A stretch of 46,433 nucleotides of DNA from Hymenobacter crusticola (GCF_002154225.1 NZ_MTSE01000030.1:1-46433), one strand, 5' to 3'; counted from the first letter of the stretch, positions 1-8,727 are shown. Numbers and translations: made by a program. The notes: generated from the letters alone by a model not told the origin.

Positions 1-299
1 AGGTGCTGGTGCCCGGCGTAGCTGCCCGGGGTCTGCTCAGCGTTCAGCACCCTGCTTTCTACTTCCGCTATCTGCTCCAGGAACTGCTGCCGGGTGAGCG
101 CCAGGCCGTGGATTTGCCGCCGAGACAGCGATTCCGGCGGCTGTCTTACCGGCCAGTCGTCTGCTGGCCAAGCTTGCCCCACGTAGTCCAGCTGTTGGGT
201 GATGCGCAGTAGCCGGGAGTAGTAGTAAGGGGCGGTTACCGACAAAGAAAGGAGCTGGAGACGCAAGGTCTCCAGCATAGCGCGTAAGTCAGCGGGCAT
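1..299 (-). CDS. Small hypothetical protein, partial (runs off the left edge)
   Basis: An open frame begins at an ATG at 297-299 on the minus strand and stays open to the window edge for 99 codons. The N-terminus (MPADLRAMLETLRLQLLSL, then TAPYYYSRLLRITQQL) is clearly related to the intact gene at 7340-7693 (IPADLAAMLHTLRLHLLSL, TTPYYRARLLRIAEQL). After about residue 55 the two diverge. It is predicted to be a soluble, mostly helical, Leu- and Gln-rich protein. I do not recognise the family and assign no function. Conservation between two paralogues in the same frame, with substitutions that keep residue character, is the main evidence that it is a real gene. Confidence 0.6.
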   Translation of the reverse strand, partial: MPADLRAMLETLRLQLLSLSVTAPYYYSRLLRITQQLDYVGQAWPADDWPVRQPPESLSRRQIHGLALTRQQFLEQIAEVESRVLNAEQTPGSYAGHQH

Positions 300-379
300 A
301 AACACAAGCGTAACAAGCGTACCTACGTACCCCAACCGAAGGGCGGATTTTGGCTGTTCCCCATTCGGCGATTCGGCCC

Positions 380-1279
380 CTACCAGGATATTCCTGGTGA
401 CTGATCCGGCTTTGCTTCTTGTTCTCGTTCCCGTTCGAGCATGGAAGCCGCTCGCGTCCGCTCGTGCCGCGTCGTGCTCTCCTCCTGCAGGTGCACCCCC
501 GGTGTGCGCCGCACCTCGTCCAGCGCGTGGCTGATGCCTTCGATGAGCTTCCAGTCAAATCGGTAGCTCACCCGCATCTCTAGCGGCTGATCGGGCAAAG
601 CCTGCACCTGCCATACGTTCGCACCCGCTTGCGTTAAGAGGGCCCCGAAGTGCTGTGCTTGTAACAGATCAACGGCTTGAATAACGGCGTGTATGGCTTG
701 GGGATGCTGCGCCAGGGCGAGTCGGCGGGCTTGCTCCTGCTCGCGCTGTGTGCGCTCGATCGCTTGCTGCAGCTGCTCAGCCAAGGGGTGTCCGTTTGGC
801 TGTAAAGACGCGAGCGCAAACAAGGCATGCGATTGTTGTCCTCGTACCAGAACCTCCCCGCTCGGTAGCTCCTGCACGGAGTAGCCATTCTCTTGTAACG
901 CAGTGTGCACTTGCTTCGACTCGGTCACTGCTCCTGGCAAGGTTTGCGCAATAATCGCGGTAGCCTTCTGCCGGCTACGTTCTTGTGTTTGGGCGGCCAG
1001 CTGCTTTTTCAGGATCTTGGCCCGCTCGCGCTGCAGGGTGTTGGCCGTGGCGATGGTGGCTACTTCGGCGAGCTTGGCATTGACTAATCCTACTTGCTGG
1101 GCGAGGTGCTCGTTCATGCGAGCCAGTTCCCGCTCGATATACGCCCGCGGGTTCAGATGTTCGCGCCACTTCTTCTCCCCCAGCACGAAGGGGGTATATT
1201 CCAGGGGAGCGGCTGTTTGGGCGAGCTGTTCCTTAGTGGCACATACGCTATACATACTAATCGCTACATGGCCACTCAT
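380..1279 (-). CDS. Hypothetical coiled-coil protein, 299 aa
   Basis: Uninterrupted 299-codon frame starting at an ATG (1277-1279). No signal peptide or membrane segment is seen. Residues about 45-115 and 165-200 are rich in Glu, Gln, Arg, Lys and Ala with heptad-like spacing, suggesting coiled coil. The region around residues 125-165 (QVHTALQENGYSVQELPSGE) could be a small folded domain. The C-terminus is very charged. Length and composition resemble accessory or C-terminal parts of plasmid mobilisation proteins, but I see no relaxase His-triad or Tyr motif, so this is only a thought. It lies upstream of the small gene at the left edge and downstream of the response regulator, same strand; the gaps (about 80 and 50 bp) allow co-transcription. 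Confidence 0.6.
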   Translation of the reverse strand: MSGHVAISMYSVCATKEQLAQTAAPLEYTPFVLGEKKWREHLNPRAYIERELARMNEHLAQQVGLVNAKLAEVATIATANTLQRERAKILKKQLAAQTQERSRQKATAIIAQTLPGAVTESKQVHTALQENGYSVQELPSGEVLVRGQQSHALFALASLQPNGHPLAEQLQQAIERTQREQEQARRLALAQHPQAIHAVIQAVDLLQAQHFGALLTQAGANVWQVQALPDQPLEMRVSYRFDWKLIEGISHALDEVRRTPGVHLQEESTTRHERTRAASMLEREREQEAKPDQSPGISW

Positions 1280-1331
1280 TGATCAACGAGACGGTCATAC
1301 CAGAGTATCGATTTAGCACTCCAGCCGCAGT

Positions 1332-1742
1332 TTACTCACCCGGCAACTGCCGCTGAAAGTGCAGTTGCAACAGCGTACTAATTTTCTCCCGGTTCAGGGG
1401 CTTACTGACTAAGCCCGCAATGGGCAACTCATTGATGCGCCCTAGGTCCTGAGAATCCATCGAGGTTGTCAGCATGACGATCACCGTGGCCTCTTGCTGC
1501 GCTTGGGGCAGGCGCAAGTAAGCTTCTAGAAACGCTATGCCGCCCATGCCCGGCATAGCTACATCTAGCAACAAGAGGGTGGGCACACAAGGCAGGGGTT
1601 GGGTCAGCAGGGTTAACGCCTCTTCCCCACTGGCGGCGACCTGCACCTGGTCGGTCACTTTTAGCTTTTTGAGCAGGTGCTCGTTGAGAAAGTTGGTCGT
1701 GTCGTCATCATCGACGAGCAAAATGCAGGGAAGTTTTTCCAT
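1332..1742 (-). CDS. Single-domain response regulator (CheY-like receiver)
   Basis: A stand-alone receiver domain of 136 residues with no output domain. Visible motifs are the acidic pocket (LVDDDD, residues 10-14), the phospho-acceptor Asp60 in LLLLDVAMPGMGG, the switch Thr92/Thr93 (MLTTS) and the conserved Lys114 (VSKP). The family passes a phosphoryl group to another protein or binds a partner in a phosphorylation-dependent way. The start is taken as the ATG at 1740-1742; a TTG lies one codon upstream. It starts 9 bp after the stop of the histidine kinase upstream, so the two probably form a two-component pair in one transcript. Receiver-only regulators of this Rcp1-like style often follow PAS kinases of this type. 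Confidence 0.9.
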   Translation of the reverse strand: MEKLPCILLVDDDDTTNFLNEHLLKKLKVTDQVQVAASGEEALTLLTQPLPCVPTLLLLDVAMPGMGGIAFLEAYLRLPQAQQEATVIVMLTTSMDSQDLGRINELPIAGLVSKPLNREKISTLLQLHFQRQLPGE

Positions 1743-1751
1743 CAATGGAGA

Positions 1752-3854
1752 CTAACACGAGGCGAGTGGTAAGGTTACGGTAAAGGTGGAGCCTAGGCCC
1801 AGTTGGCTGTACACGGTGATGGTGCCACCCGCGTTTTCAATCAGGCGTTTAATTAAGTACAGACCCACGCCAGAGCCTTCCACGTGGGTATGCAGGCGGC
1901 GGAACATGGTGAACAGCTGGCTTTGTTGCTGCTCGCTCAACCCTAAGCCATTATCCTGTACCGTCAGCACGAGGTGCTTGTCCGTACACTGAGTACGCAC
2001 CTGTACGAGGGGAGTGCGGTCGGGAGCTCGGTACTTCACGGCATTGCTGAGCAGATTGAACAGGATACTGCGTAGGTCTTTGGTCGAGAAGTGGCTGCTG
2101 GGACAGTCCGTTACCGTACTGTGCACCTGCGCACGGGTGCTTTCTAGTAGGGGCAATAGATCGAGGAGGGCCTCCTCCAGCACGCGGGTCAGGTCGAGGG
2201 CTTCCGCTGGCTCCTCGGGCGCGAGTTGCAGGCGCGAGATGGCGTTGAGGTGACCCACCGTCTGCTGGAAACGGGTGATGGCCCCCTGCATCATGCTTAC
2301 TAGGCGCGCCACCATCGGCTCGTGGTCTTCTGGGGGCAAGTACTCGCGCAATGCGTCTAGCAGCCCTTCAATATTAGCAATGGGGGCTTTCAAATCGTGC
2401 GAGGCAGCGTAGACGAACGTGTCCAAGTCCACGTTGGTGTGCCGGAGTTGCATGTTGGTGCGATGGAGCGCTTGATTAGTAACCTGCAATTCCTCATTGA
2501 GGACCGCTAATACTTCGTTCAGTTGGTGCGTTTGGTGACGACCCTGCACCAGCACGCTCACCTCAAAGGCGAAAATGACCAAGCCGTCAATGGCGCCCGC
2601 CGCGTCGTAGCGAGCCTGGTAGATGAGATTGAAGTAGCGATCCTCTAGCTGCCCATCGCTCGGGCGCGCAAAGGACATAAGCACTTCATTGCCCTCGAAG
2701 GTGACCCCAGTCTGGTACACCCCGCGCAATATCGTCTCCACTGGCCCGCCCGCTAGCTCAGGTAGGCCTACCAGCACGGGCTTACCGAGCAGGATTCGGT
2801 CTGGGAATAGCTGTTGATAGCTTGGGTTGACTAACTCAAACACCATTTCCGGTCCATCCAGCATGCAGATGGCGGCTGGGGCCTCCTGAAGCAGCCGCCC
2901 TAAGCGGGCACTTTGCTGCACTAGCTGCTGGGTGCGCTCCTGCACCTGGGTTTCTAGTTCTTGGTTAAGCCGTTCGACCTGGCGACGGGCAAGTACCTGT
3001 TCGGTAACGTCATACGAGAAATCTAATACCCCATCCACCTCGCCCTGGGCGTTGCGCAACGGGTGGTAAAACGTGTTGATAAATACTTGCTGATCCCGGC
3101 CTGTAGCAGTAAAGTCTAGGTTCACTACCTCTTCGTGCCCGTAATACGGCTCTCCGGTGACATATACATGCTCCAGTCGCGCAAGGAACCCTTGTGCCGC
3201 CGTCTCCGGGAATGCTTCCCGGACTGGGTAACCGAGCAGCTCATGCCTAGGAAAGTAAGCTTGGTAGCGTTGGTTGACCAAGGTGTAAACATGATCGGAA
3301 CCATAGTAGGTAGCTACTTGCGCGGGCAAGTCCATCAACACTTGGTACAAGCGTTGGCGTTGCGCTTCCGCATCGGCCCGCGCCGCCTGCTCCGCCGCTT
3401 GGGCCTCCCGCAATGCTAGTTCTACGGGACTACGGGGCTGGTCAGCCGTATCTGTGAAGCTGACCAAAAGGCCCGCGCCTACCCGGCGGGCGGCCAGGTG
3501 ATAATAGTTGTTGTAGCCATCAGCCTGGTAGTTGATGGCGTAGTGGCGGGGCTCTCCTATTACAAAAGCCTGCACGTGGAAATCAAACGTGCCGTGCTCT
3601 TTGCTGTGGGGCCACTGCTCTAAGTGGGTACAGGTCGGCCGCTCAGACATGCGCATCATGCGCTGGGCAGTGGCGTTGAGGTATTCGAAGGCGAAATCGA
3701 TTATTTCTCCTGAACCGGCCGGGTCGTAGAGCGGGGTGTAGAAGATGACACCTGTTAGGGAAATAGCTAACAATTCGTGTAGCACGTCAGTGGCAGAGCC
3801 AAAGGGGGCGAGGAAGGCAGGATCAGTAGGGGACGAAGCTGGAAGTAGAGGCAT
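1752..3854 (-). CDS. Multi-PAS sensor histidine kinase
   Basis: A cytoplasmic kinase of about 700 residues with no membrane segment. Order seen (numbered from the ATG at 3854): PAS-like about 25-135, PAS about 165-285 (ending in the typical YDVTEQ), a short coiled coil, a third PAS-like about 320-435, a coiled coil, then HisKA with phospho-acceptor His486 (AASHDLKAP) and HATPase_c with N box (NLLSNAVKYR, about 600-609), G1 box (DNGLGL, about 634) and G2 box (GSGVGLYL, about 660). An upstream in-frame TTG at 3885-3887 would add 11 residues; ATG is preferred. The sensed signal is unknown; PAS domains commonly bind small ligands, flavin or haem, but no binding residue can be assigned. The receiver gene follows after 9 bp and is its likely partner. 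Confidence 0.93.
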   Translation of the reverse strand: MPLLPASSPTDPAFLAPFGSATDVLHELLAISLTGVIFYTPLYDPAGSGEIIDFAFEYLNATAQRMMRMSERPTCTHLEQWPHSKEHGTFDFHVQAFVIGEPRHYAINYQADGYNNYYHLAARRVGAGLLVSFTDTADQPRSPVELALREAQAAEQAARADAEAQRQRLYQVLMDLPAQVATYYGSDHVYTLVNQRYQAYFPRHELLGYPVREAFPETAAQGFLARLEHVYVTGEPYYGHEEVVNLDFTATGRDQQVFINTFYHPLRNAQGEVDGVLDFSYDVTEQVLARRQVERLNQELETQVQERTQQLVQQSARLGRLLQEAPAAICMLDGPEMVFELVNPSYQQLFPDRILLGKPVLVGLPELAGGPVETILRGVYQTGVTFEGNEVLMSFARPSDGQLEDRYFNLIYQARYDAAGAIDGLVIFAFEVSVLVQGRHQTHQLNEVLAVLNEELQVTNQALHRTNMQLRHTNVDLDTFVYAASHDLKAPIANIEGLLDALREYLPPEDHEPMVARLVSMMQGAITRFQQTVGHLNAISRLQLAPEEPAEALDLTRVLEEALLDLLPLLESTRAQVHSTVTDCPSSHFSTKDLRSILFNLLSNAVKYRAPDRTPLVQVRTQCTDKHLVLTVQDNGLGLSEQQQSQLFTMFRRLHTHVEGSGVGLYLIKRLIENAGGTITVYSQLGLGSTFTVTLPLASC

Positions 3855-4061
3855 TACAGCATGATGACTAGAGGGCTGAACGAACAAAGTGATAAAACGT
3901 TGTTAATAAAGGTTTTATCTCGCAATATTTTCTGCTTCCGCCCAAGTACAAGCAAGGCGAACTTGAGTTACCAGAGGGCCTAACCAGCGAGTTGATCTTT
4001 TGGTGCTTGAAAGCTACCTGCGTCCTCACCTAGTGTAGGGCTTTGGTGCTATACTAGAAAG

Positions 4062-4348
4062 CTAAGCGCCTTGTCTAATTAGACAGGGCGGCAACTCGAT
4101 CGTAAAGCTGGTACCTTTTCCTTCCTGGCGAAAGTGATATGGCCTTGGTGCAGCGCAACAATAGGCTGAGTGATGGACATGCCTAATCCGTTGGTCTTCT
4201 CTCCCCGCAGACCAGGGCGTCGAGCTTTCGTAAACTTGTCGAAAAGCACAGGCTGTGCTGCTGCGGGAATGCCTACCCCCGTATCTGTCACAGTGACCAC
4301 GGCCGAGGCTCCTTGCTGCGCCAGGGACACAAGGATGCGTCCGCCATC
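4062..4348 (-). pseudogene. Remnant of a histidine kinase ATPase domain, frameshifted
   Basis: Reading the minus strand from 4348, the frame encodes DGGRILVSLAQQG, then the G1 box DTGVGIP and a degraded G2 box (KTNGLGMSITQ), all typical of the C-terminal half of a HATPase_c domain. After GHITF the expected ending (EGKGTSFTIELP) is found in the next frame, ending at a TAG at 4062-4064, so an indel near 4128 disrupts the gene. The HisKA region and N box are absent: the homology begins just past the catalase terminator. This is about 95 residues of an originally much larger kinase, and cannot be functional. It is not a fragment of the intact kinase at 1752-3854, whose G1/G2 sequence differs. Confidence 0.75.
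4067..4090 (-). terminator. Hairpin at the end of the kinase remnant
   Basis: A 10-bp stem (4067-4076 with 4081-4090, one G-U pair) with a 4-nt loop at the very end of the kinase remnant. There is no clear U-tract, so termination activity is uncertain. Confidence 0.35.
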
Positions 4349-4352
4349 AAGG

Positions 4353-4390
4353 AAAAAGAGGTGATTTCCCTTAGGAAGCCACCTCTTTTA
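4353..4390 (-). terminator. Rho-independent terminator of the manganese catalase gene
   Basis: A perfect 10-bp stem (4354-4363 with 4380-4389, loop 16 nt) is followed on the minus strand by five U residues. It lies 61 bp after the catalase stop codon, correctly oriented for that gene. The stem has T-rich flanks on both sides, so some bidirectional activity is possible. Confidence 0.7.
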
Positions 4391-4450
4391 TGATCCAGGC
4401 GAAAGAAGATGGGTAACCTAGCTCCCCAGAGTAATAAGGAAGTCGAGGTG

Positions 4451-5356
4451 TTACAGGGTAATGCCCAGCTTTTTAGCGATGTCGGCGAACATTTGCGGAT
4501 CGTAGTCGTCAGCCCCGGGGGAGTTGAGTTGGGGCTCTTCCTCCAACACCGGGTACGGCACCCCCTCAAAGCCCCCCTGGATCAGTTCCAGCGGCTGCCC
4601 GTCTTCCGGGTGCGTGCCATTCCAGATAATACCCGCCTGCTTGTAGTCCTGCTCACTGAAGGTGTAGAGCTTCAGATGGAGCTTTTGCTCGTCCTGCAGC
4701 TTCTTGGCTTCGGGGAAAGCATCGTTGCTCAACTCGGGCACCGGTACCAACTTGGTTACTGCCACCCCCGTCAGGTGCTCAAGCGCTTTGGCATACGCCA
4801 CCACGTGCAGCCCTCCGCGCACCAGCAAATAGCCGATCATAGTGCGGGCGCACGGATCGGTTACCATTTCGTAAACCCGCATCTTGTTGGCCCGCGCGCC
4901 GCACTCCAGAAAGAAGTTATGCAGCAAGTCCAACTTCAGGTTGCCGCTGGCGTGCACATTTTGACCCGTCCAGGGGTTGCCCATCGAATCGACGGGTAGG
5001 GCGGCCTGAGCACTGCTGAGGAAATGATAACTGTTGCGCGCATCTTTGGCCTCCGCCAGGGGACCCGGTACCGGGTCTTTGCCCCGCGCCGTCTGGCCGG
5101 TAAGCAGCAAGTTAATGGCGTAGGAAACGGCTTCAATGTGACTGTATTCCTCGGCGGCAATACTGCAGGTCAAGTCGTAAAAGGGGCGCAGGCGGTTGCG
5201 GCCCCGGAAGTTGAACGACTGAAACGTATAGTTCATCAACGTCGACATCTCCCCGTACTTACCACCGAGCAATTCCTGCAAGGCGGCCGCATCGTTGGGC
5301 GAAGGGTTTTTGGGTTTGGGCAGCTCGACGGCCAGCCGGTCGTAACGCAAAATCAT
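4451..5356 (-). CDS. Manganese (non-haem) catalase
   Basis: A 301-residue dimanganese catalase, which converts two H2O2 to water and oxygen using a ferritin-like four-helix bundle. All five expected metal ligands can be placed: Glu36 (GGKYGEM), Glu70 and His73 (AAEEYSHIE), Glu151 (FFLECGARANK) and His184 (GGLHVVAY), with spacing very close to that of the Lactobacillus plantarum enzyme. The ATG at 5354-5356 is chosen because MILRYDRLAVELP matches the family's N-terminus; an in-frame upstream extension to 5464 has no family-like sequence. No signal peptide, so cytoplasmic. It is a single-gene unit with its own terminator. Such catalases are often stress-induced stationary-phase proteins in Bacteroidota. 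No paired haem catalase or peroxidase regulator is visible nearby. Confidence 0.95.
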   Translation of the reverse strand: MILRYDRLAVELPKPKNPSPNDAAALQELLGGKYGEMSTLMNYTFQSFNFRGRNRLRPFYDLTCSIAAEEYSHIEAVSYAINLLLTGQTARGKDPVPGPLAEAKDARNSYHFLSSAQAALPVDSMGNPWTGQNVHASGNLKLDLLHNFFLECGARANKMRVYEMVTDPCARTMIGYLLVRGGLHVVAYAKALEHLTGVAVTKLVPVPELSNDAFPEAKKLQDEQKLHLKLYTFSEQDYKQAGIIWNGTHPEDGQPLELIQGGFEGVPYPVLEEEPQLNSPGADDYDPQMFADIAKKLGITL

Positions 5357-5380
5357 GAGAAAAAAGTAAGAGGTGAACGT

Positions 5381-5407
5381 CGGGCGGGCCAACACCCGGC
5401 CCGCCCG
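5381..5407 (-). promoter_or_regulatory. GC-rich hairpin in the catalase leader
   Basis: A perfect 10-bp all-G/C stem (5381-5390 with 5398-5407) with a 7-nt loop lies 24 bp upstream of the catalase ATG on the minus strand. It could be a leader structure, an operator or the end of an older upstream unit. It does not resemble the yybP-ykoY manganese riboswitch. Confidence 0.4.
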
Positions 5408-6167
5408 ATTACCCGCTCTACGGTCCCGCCAGGTTCGTGTTGTAGGCCGCGGGAAGGGCGGCAAGCCCGTCGGGTCGCTTTACGCCTCCTAGTAGCCGGT
5501 AGATAAGGGGTTGAAAGCAAGTCACTTGCCAGGTAAACGCAGTGCTTTTGGCGGCGCTCTACGTAGCAGCTACCGGCCTAGCTGCCGCTCTCCGGGCCCG
5601 TATGTTGTTGAAACTTATAACTCGGTACAGGTCTGGTAGCCTGCTCCGCTGGTGTAACTAGCCACGCGGGTGGAGCTGCACGCGCTTCCTGCGACAGGAT
5701 GCCTACGCCGCTTGCATCTCCGGCGAAGGGTAGTAGAGAAAGATTCGAAATCGTTGAGTTGAAAAGGGCGCAGACGACGGAAGAGCAACCGTGCTCCTTG
5801 CGCTTGCTTCGGTGGCAAACAGCCTGATGCGGCTAACGCCTGGTACTAAGGTGTGGGTGAGCTGACCACGGGTTTGCTGGCGGGATTGCGGCAAGTGGCT
5901 AAGGAGCCGCCTGGCCTGAGCGCGTAGCGGCTGCACGGGGGTAGGCACTGCGGAGTCAGTAGCCTGGTCAGGGGTGAGTAGTTCAGCAGTGAGAACGGCC
6001 CAATTCCGTAGGATGGCACCAAGGGCACTGGTTTGCGGCTAGACGGGTTAGCAGTTAGGTCAAGCTTACTCCCAGCGCCTCTAACTCCTCCTTCGCTCAA
6101 AGACTACGTTTTGCTCGGTCAGCGTTCCTTCTACGTAGCCATCGGCTCCCGCTACACTGCCCTATAA
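5408..6167. other. Gene-poor region, no recognisable gene
   Basis: Six-frame reading shows only short frames without family-like sequence. A minus-strand frame at about 5703-6030 (containing LRNWAVLTAELLTPDQATD and a Gln/Arg-rich stretch) looks slightly protein-like but has no convincing start and is broken upstream. It may be a decayed gene. Confidence 0.4.
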
Positions 6168-6198
6168 AAAAGCCTGTGGGTAGTACCCACAGGCTTTT
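6168..6198. terminator. Bidirectional terminator hairpin
   Basis: A perfect 14-bp stem (6168-6181 with 6185-6198) with a 3-nt loop, flanked by A's on the left and T's on the right, so it fits a terminator in either direction. On the minus strand it follows the small gene remnant at 6244-6414 by about 45 bp. Confidence 0.7.
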
Positions 6199-6243
6199 CA
6201 GACCTCAAAATGAAGTAGACACCTGTGCGGGGGCCGTTACCTT

Positions 6244-6414
6244 CTACGCGGAGCCGCGAGCGTGGTTCAGCAGGACCAGAACGATCCCTACTTCCAGGGC
6301 TGTTAGGTTGATGCAGTTCTTAGCCAAGTCGTTAAGCAGGATGTCGATGTTTCGCTCCTCGTTCAGCGTTTCGCCCAGCCAGGCGGCGGCTTTCGCTAGG
6401 CGGATACTCTCGGT
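6244..6414 (-). pseudogene. Remnant of a small unknown gene
   Basis: A minus-strand frame of 56 codons ends with TAG at 6244-6246 and reads as a convincing helical protein (ESIRLAKAAAWLGETLNEER, then NIDILLNDLAKNCINLTALE and a hydrophobic end). It is closed upstream by a TAG at 6415-6417 and contains no ATG, GTG or TTG, so the start has been lost or shifted into another frame (an ATG-started frame lies just upstream at about 6458). A good terminator follows. I do not recognise the family. Confidence 0.35.
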
Positions 6415-6465
6415 CTAGGAAGCGGCGGTGCTGTAGCCCGCAAGCTACTAAAGCAGATCATTCTT

Positions 6466-6509
6466 CTACCGAAGCGCTAGCAGACTGGACCCCGCTAACG
6501 CTTCGGTAG
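6466..6509. repeat. Inverted repeat, 11-bp arms
   Basis: Perfect 11-bp arms (6466-6476 and 6499-6509) separated by 22 nt. It lies in a region without genes, just upstream (minus strand) of the small gene remnant. It may be an operator, a small RNA stem or the trace of a mobile element. Confidence 0.4.
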
Positions 6510-6581
6510 GAACTTCCTAGAGTTCAGGCCGTACAGCGAACGCAGCATCTCTTTTAGCTTAGGTCCTGCGTTTTGGTAGGG

Positions 6582-6612
6582 AAAGCCTACTGGTCCTGTC
6601 AGTAGGCTTTTT
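6582..6612 (+). terminator. Orphan rho-independent terminator
   Basis: A perfect 11-bp stem (6582-6592 with 6600-6610), 7-nt loop, followed by T's on the plus strand. No plus-strand gene is recognisable upstream of it, so it either terminates an unannotated RNA or is left over from a lost gene. Confidence 0.6.
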
Positions 6613-7339
6613 GCATCGCGGCCCCCTACCTTCTACTCAGGCGCCGTACCCTAACATTTACCGTCCTGGCCCGCGTCATGGACACCCGGTAACCCGAAGT
6701 AGCCGCCCGCCAGGAAATTATTGGCTTGCTTGTGCCATGTGGAGCGTCCCGGAAGCCTGCTAGAGAGGTGCTGACGGTATTCGTGCGCAACCGCGGCGCG
6801 GTAGAAGAATCTTGCGCTGCCCTCAGGCGACCGTGTCCGCCCGTAACGCCTGACGCGTGGTCATCCGTGAGGTAGCCAACTATAGTATCTCCTGCTGATC
6901 TTTATACCGTTGACGACGGTACCTGGGCAGAAATGGAAAGCGGTTTGCACTACCAAGGGTGCATTACGACCAACTATTGATTGCTGATGGCCTTGGGCGG
7001 CCTCAGTACCGCCGTAGGGCTGGCGTTCTAGTGGTTGGCGAGCGGTTCCAGCCGCTGACGGCGCAGCAGGCTACGTCGTAGCGTCTGCTGTGGCCGAGCA
7101 TGGCAGCAAGAATCCAGCGTTTTTAGCTGTGTAGTCCGTAAAAGCGCAGATCGAACCCAAGAAGGTTGACCCCGTGCCGCTCGACCCACGAGAAGCCTAC
7201 CAGGACTACAGGCCAGCTGCAAAGACACTTGCCGGAGAACCTGGAAAGGTGACGCAGGTGCTGCAGCTGCCACTTGCTGCTGACCTGGACTTGATGATGA
7301 TCTCAACGGCACAACGAAAGAAGCGATTGGCACGAACAC
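6613..7339. other. Gene-poor region, no recognisable gene
   Basis: Only short overlapping frames with no family-like sequence or consistent start. I see no RNA gene, repeat or mobile element here. Confidence 0.4.
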
Positions 7340-7693
7340 TCACCGTAAGTAGAGCACAATGTCGAGTAATTGCTGCTGCCTGTAATACGCCCATCGGGAT
7401 TGGTCACCCTCATGTAAACAAGCGGTAAGCTGCTGCAGCGGCGCTAGCACTTGGTGCTGGGCGGGAACCAGCGGTTGGGCTTGCCGCAATAAGCGGGGCG
7501 GCGCCACCTGTTGCGCGGCAGGCCATCGCGCCGCGGGCCAGCTGCGCACCACCCACGCGAGTTGCTCGGCAATACGCAACAGGCGGGCGCGGTAGTAAGG
7601 CGTTGTAGCCCGTAAGGAGAGCAAGTGCAGGCGCAACGTATGCAGCATCGCTGCCAGGTCGGCGGGAATAGCAGGGCGAGAAGATGTAGGCAT
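7340..7693 (-). CDS. Small hypothetical protein, 117 aa, paralogue of the left-edge gene
   Basis: ATG at 7691-7693, stop TGA at 7340-7342. Residues 9-50 (IPADLAAMLHTLRLHLLSL, TTPYYRARLLRIAEQL) match the partial gene at 1-299 with many identical positions, while the C-terminal half (LLRQAQPLVPAQHQVLAPLQ) aligns only loosely. Predicted soluble and helical, with no signal peptide. It stands alone among decayed sequence, with no obvious operon partner. The paralogy argues that it is a real gene family, perhaps strain-specific. Function unknown. Confidence 0.6.
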   Translation of the reverse strand: MPTSSRPAIPADLAAMLHTLRLHLLSLRATTPYYRARLLRIAEQLAWVVRSWPAARWPAAQQVAPPRLLRQAQPLVPAQHQVLAPLQQLTACLHEGDQSRWAYYRQQQLLDIVLYLR

Positions 7694-8727
7694 GGTACCG
7701 CAATAACAGCGCTTGCCATACGCACCCGGCCGCGAAACGTTCCCTTACCAAAACCCTGCGCCGAAGCGCTTGAGCGAGCGAACTCGGGGGTTGTGTTTAT
7801 AAACGGAGCTAAGCTGCCGTTAAACAGTCAAAACGCACAGTAGGCTCTTTAAAGTAATTAGGTACGTAAGCGTGTCAATAACACCTGGTTAGCTAGTGGT
7901 TGGAATAACGGTCAAGTAAGGTGCTACTTGGCTTCCGCGAGGGCTCCTGTAAGCCTTTCAGAAATGGCCTGTTAGTTAGCCTCAGGAAATGGCCGTTACG
8001 GCCTAGCGTCAACTTAGATACGTTTACAAACAGCGCCTCGAGTTGCGCCAGGGCCGGGTCAAGGTGGCCCATGGCGCCCAGAAGGAGGTGCATAGGCAGG
8101 TTGCGTAGGTGAAACACTACGGCAAAGCAACTTCCCCCGGTGACAGCCCTATGTCACACGGGGGTCCCGTACATAAGCCGAAGTCTAGGAGGCGCCCCTG
8201 CCGCCTGCAGGGTAACAGGCAGCATGGTCGTTCCTACCGCCGGCTCCAAGACAGGAGTCAATGGTGGTCGAGATCAAAGTAAAGTCTGCCCAAGAATAAG
8301 CGGTAGAAAGGAGAAAAATATTTCATGTAGCGTGGGAAGCTAGATAAAAGAGTATGGAAACAGTCGCCTCGACAACGCCGCTATACGCGACCAGTGCCGC
8401 TAATGTCGAGCAGGCAGCCGGTGCATTATTTTACGGGAATCATAGCAGTAAGAAAGAAGTATGAGCTACGCGCAGGTAAGTGGACCAGTTGATCGGCAAT
8501 TCTCTACGTATAGGGTGGTTGGGAAGAATATGCTCGTGGACACCTTCTAGGAGACCCTTTGTCCTCTGGACTGCTGGAGCTTAGGCGCATGCTACGTATA
8601 CTTGCGGTATCCTGTGCCGCAACCCAGCTAGCGGCGCAGGCACGAGCTAACTGTTTGTTTCGTAGACTGGCTAGCCAAGGTGTCCGCTTTACCGTTTAAT
8701 AAGGCCAACACTTTCTTTTCTTTCGGC
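7694..8727. other. Gene-poor region, possible decayed fragments
   Basis: No intact gene is supported. A minus-strand GTG-started frame at 7893-8117 (contains MHLLLGAMGHLDPALAQLEA) is mildly protein-like but unrecognised. An imperfect GC-rich hairpin lies at about 8132-8164. The plus-strand sequence before the VOC gene has no evident promoter match. Confidence 0.35.

Noticed and set aside
4409..4999. Plus-strand frame of 196 codons opposite the manganese catalase
   Set aside because: Antisense shadow: the minus strand has all metal ligands of the catalase family.
5357..5460. Manganese riboswitch (yybP-ykoY type) ahead of the Mn catalase
   Set aside because: Only one simple GC-rich stem is present; the conserved loops of that riboswitch are not seen.
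7174..7428. Plus-strand frame of 84 codons overlapping the small paralogue gene
   Set aside because: It runs opposite a gene supported by paralogy and has no recognisable sequence of its own.
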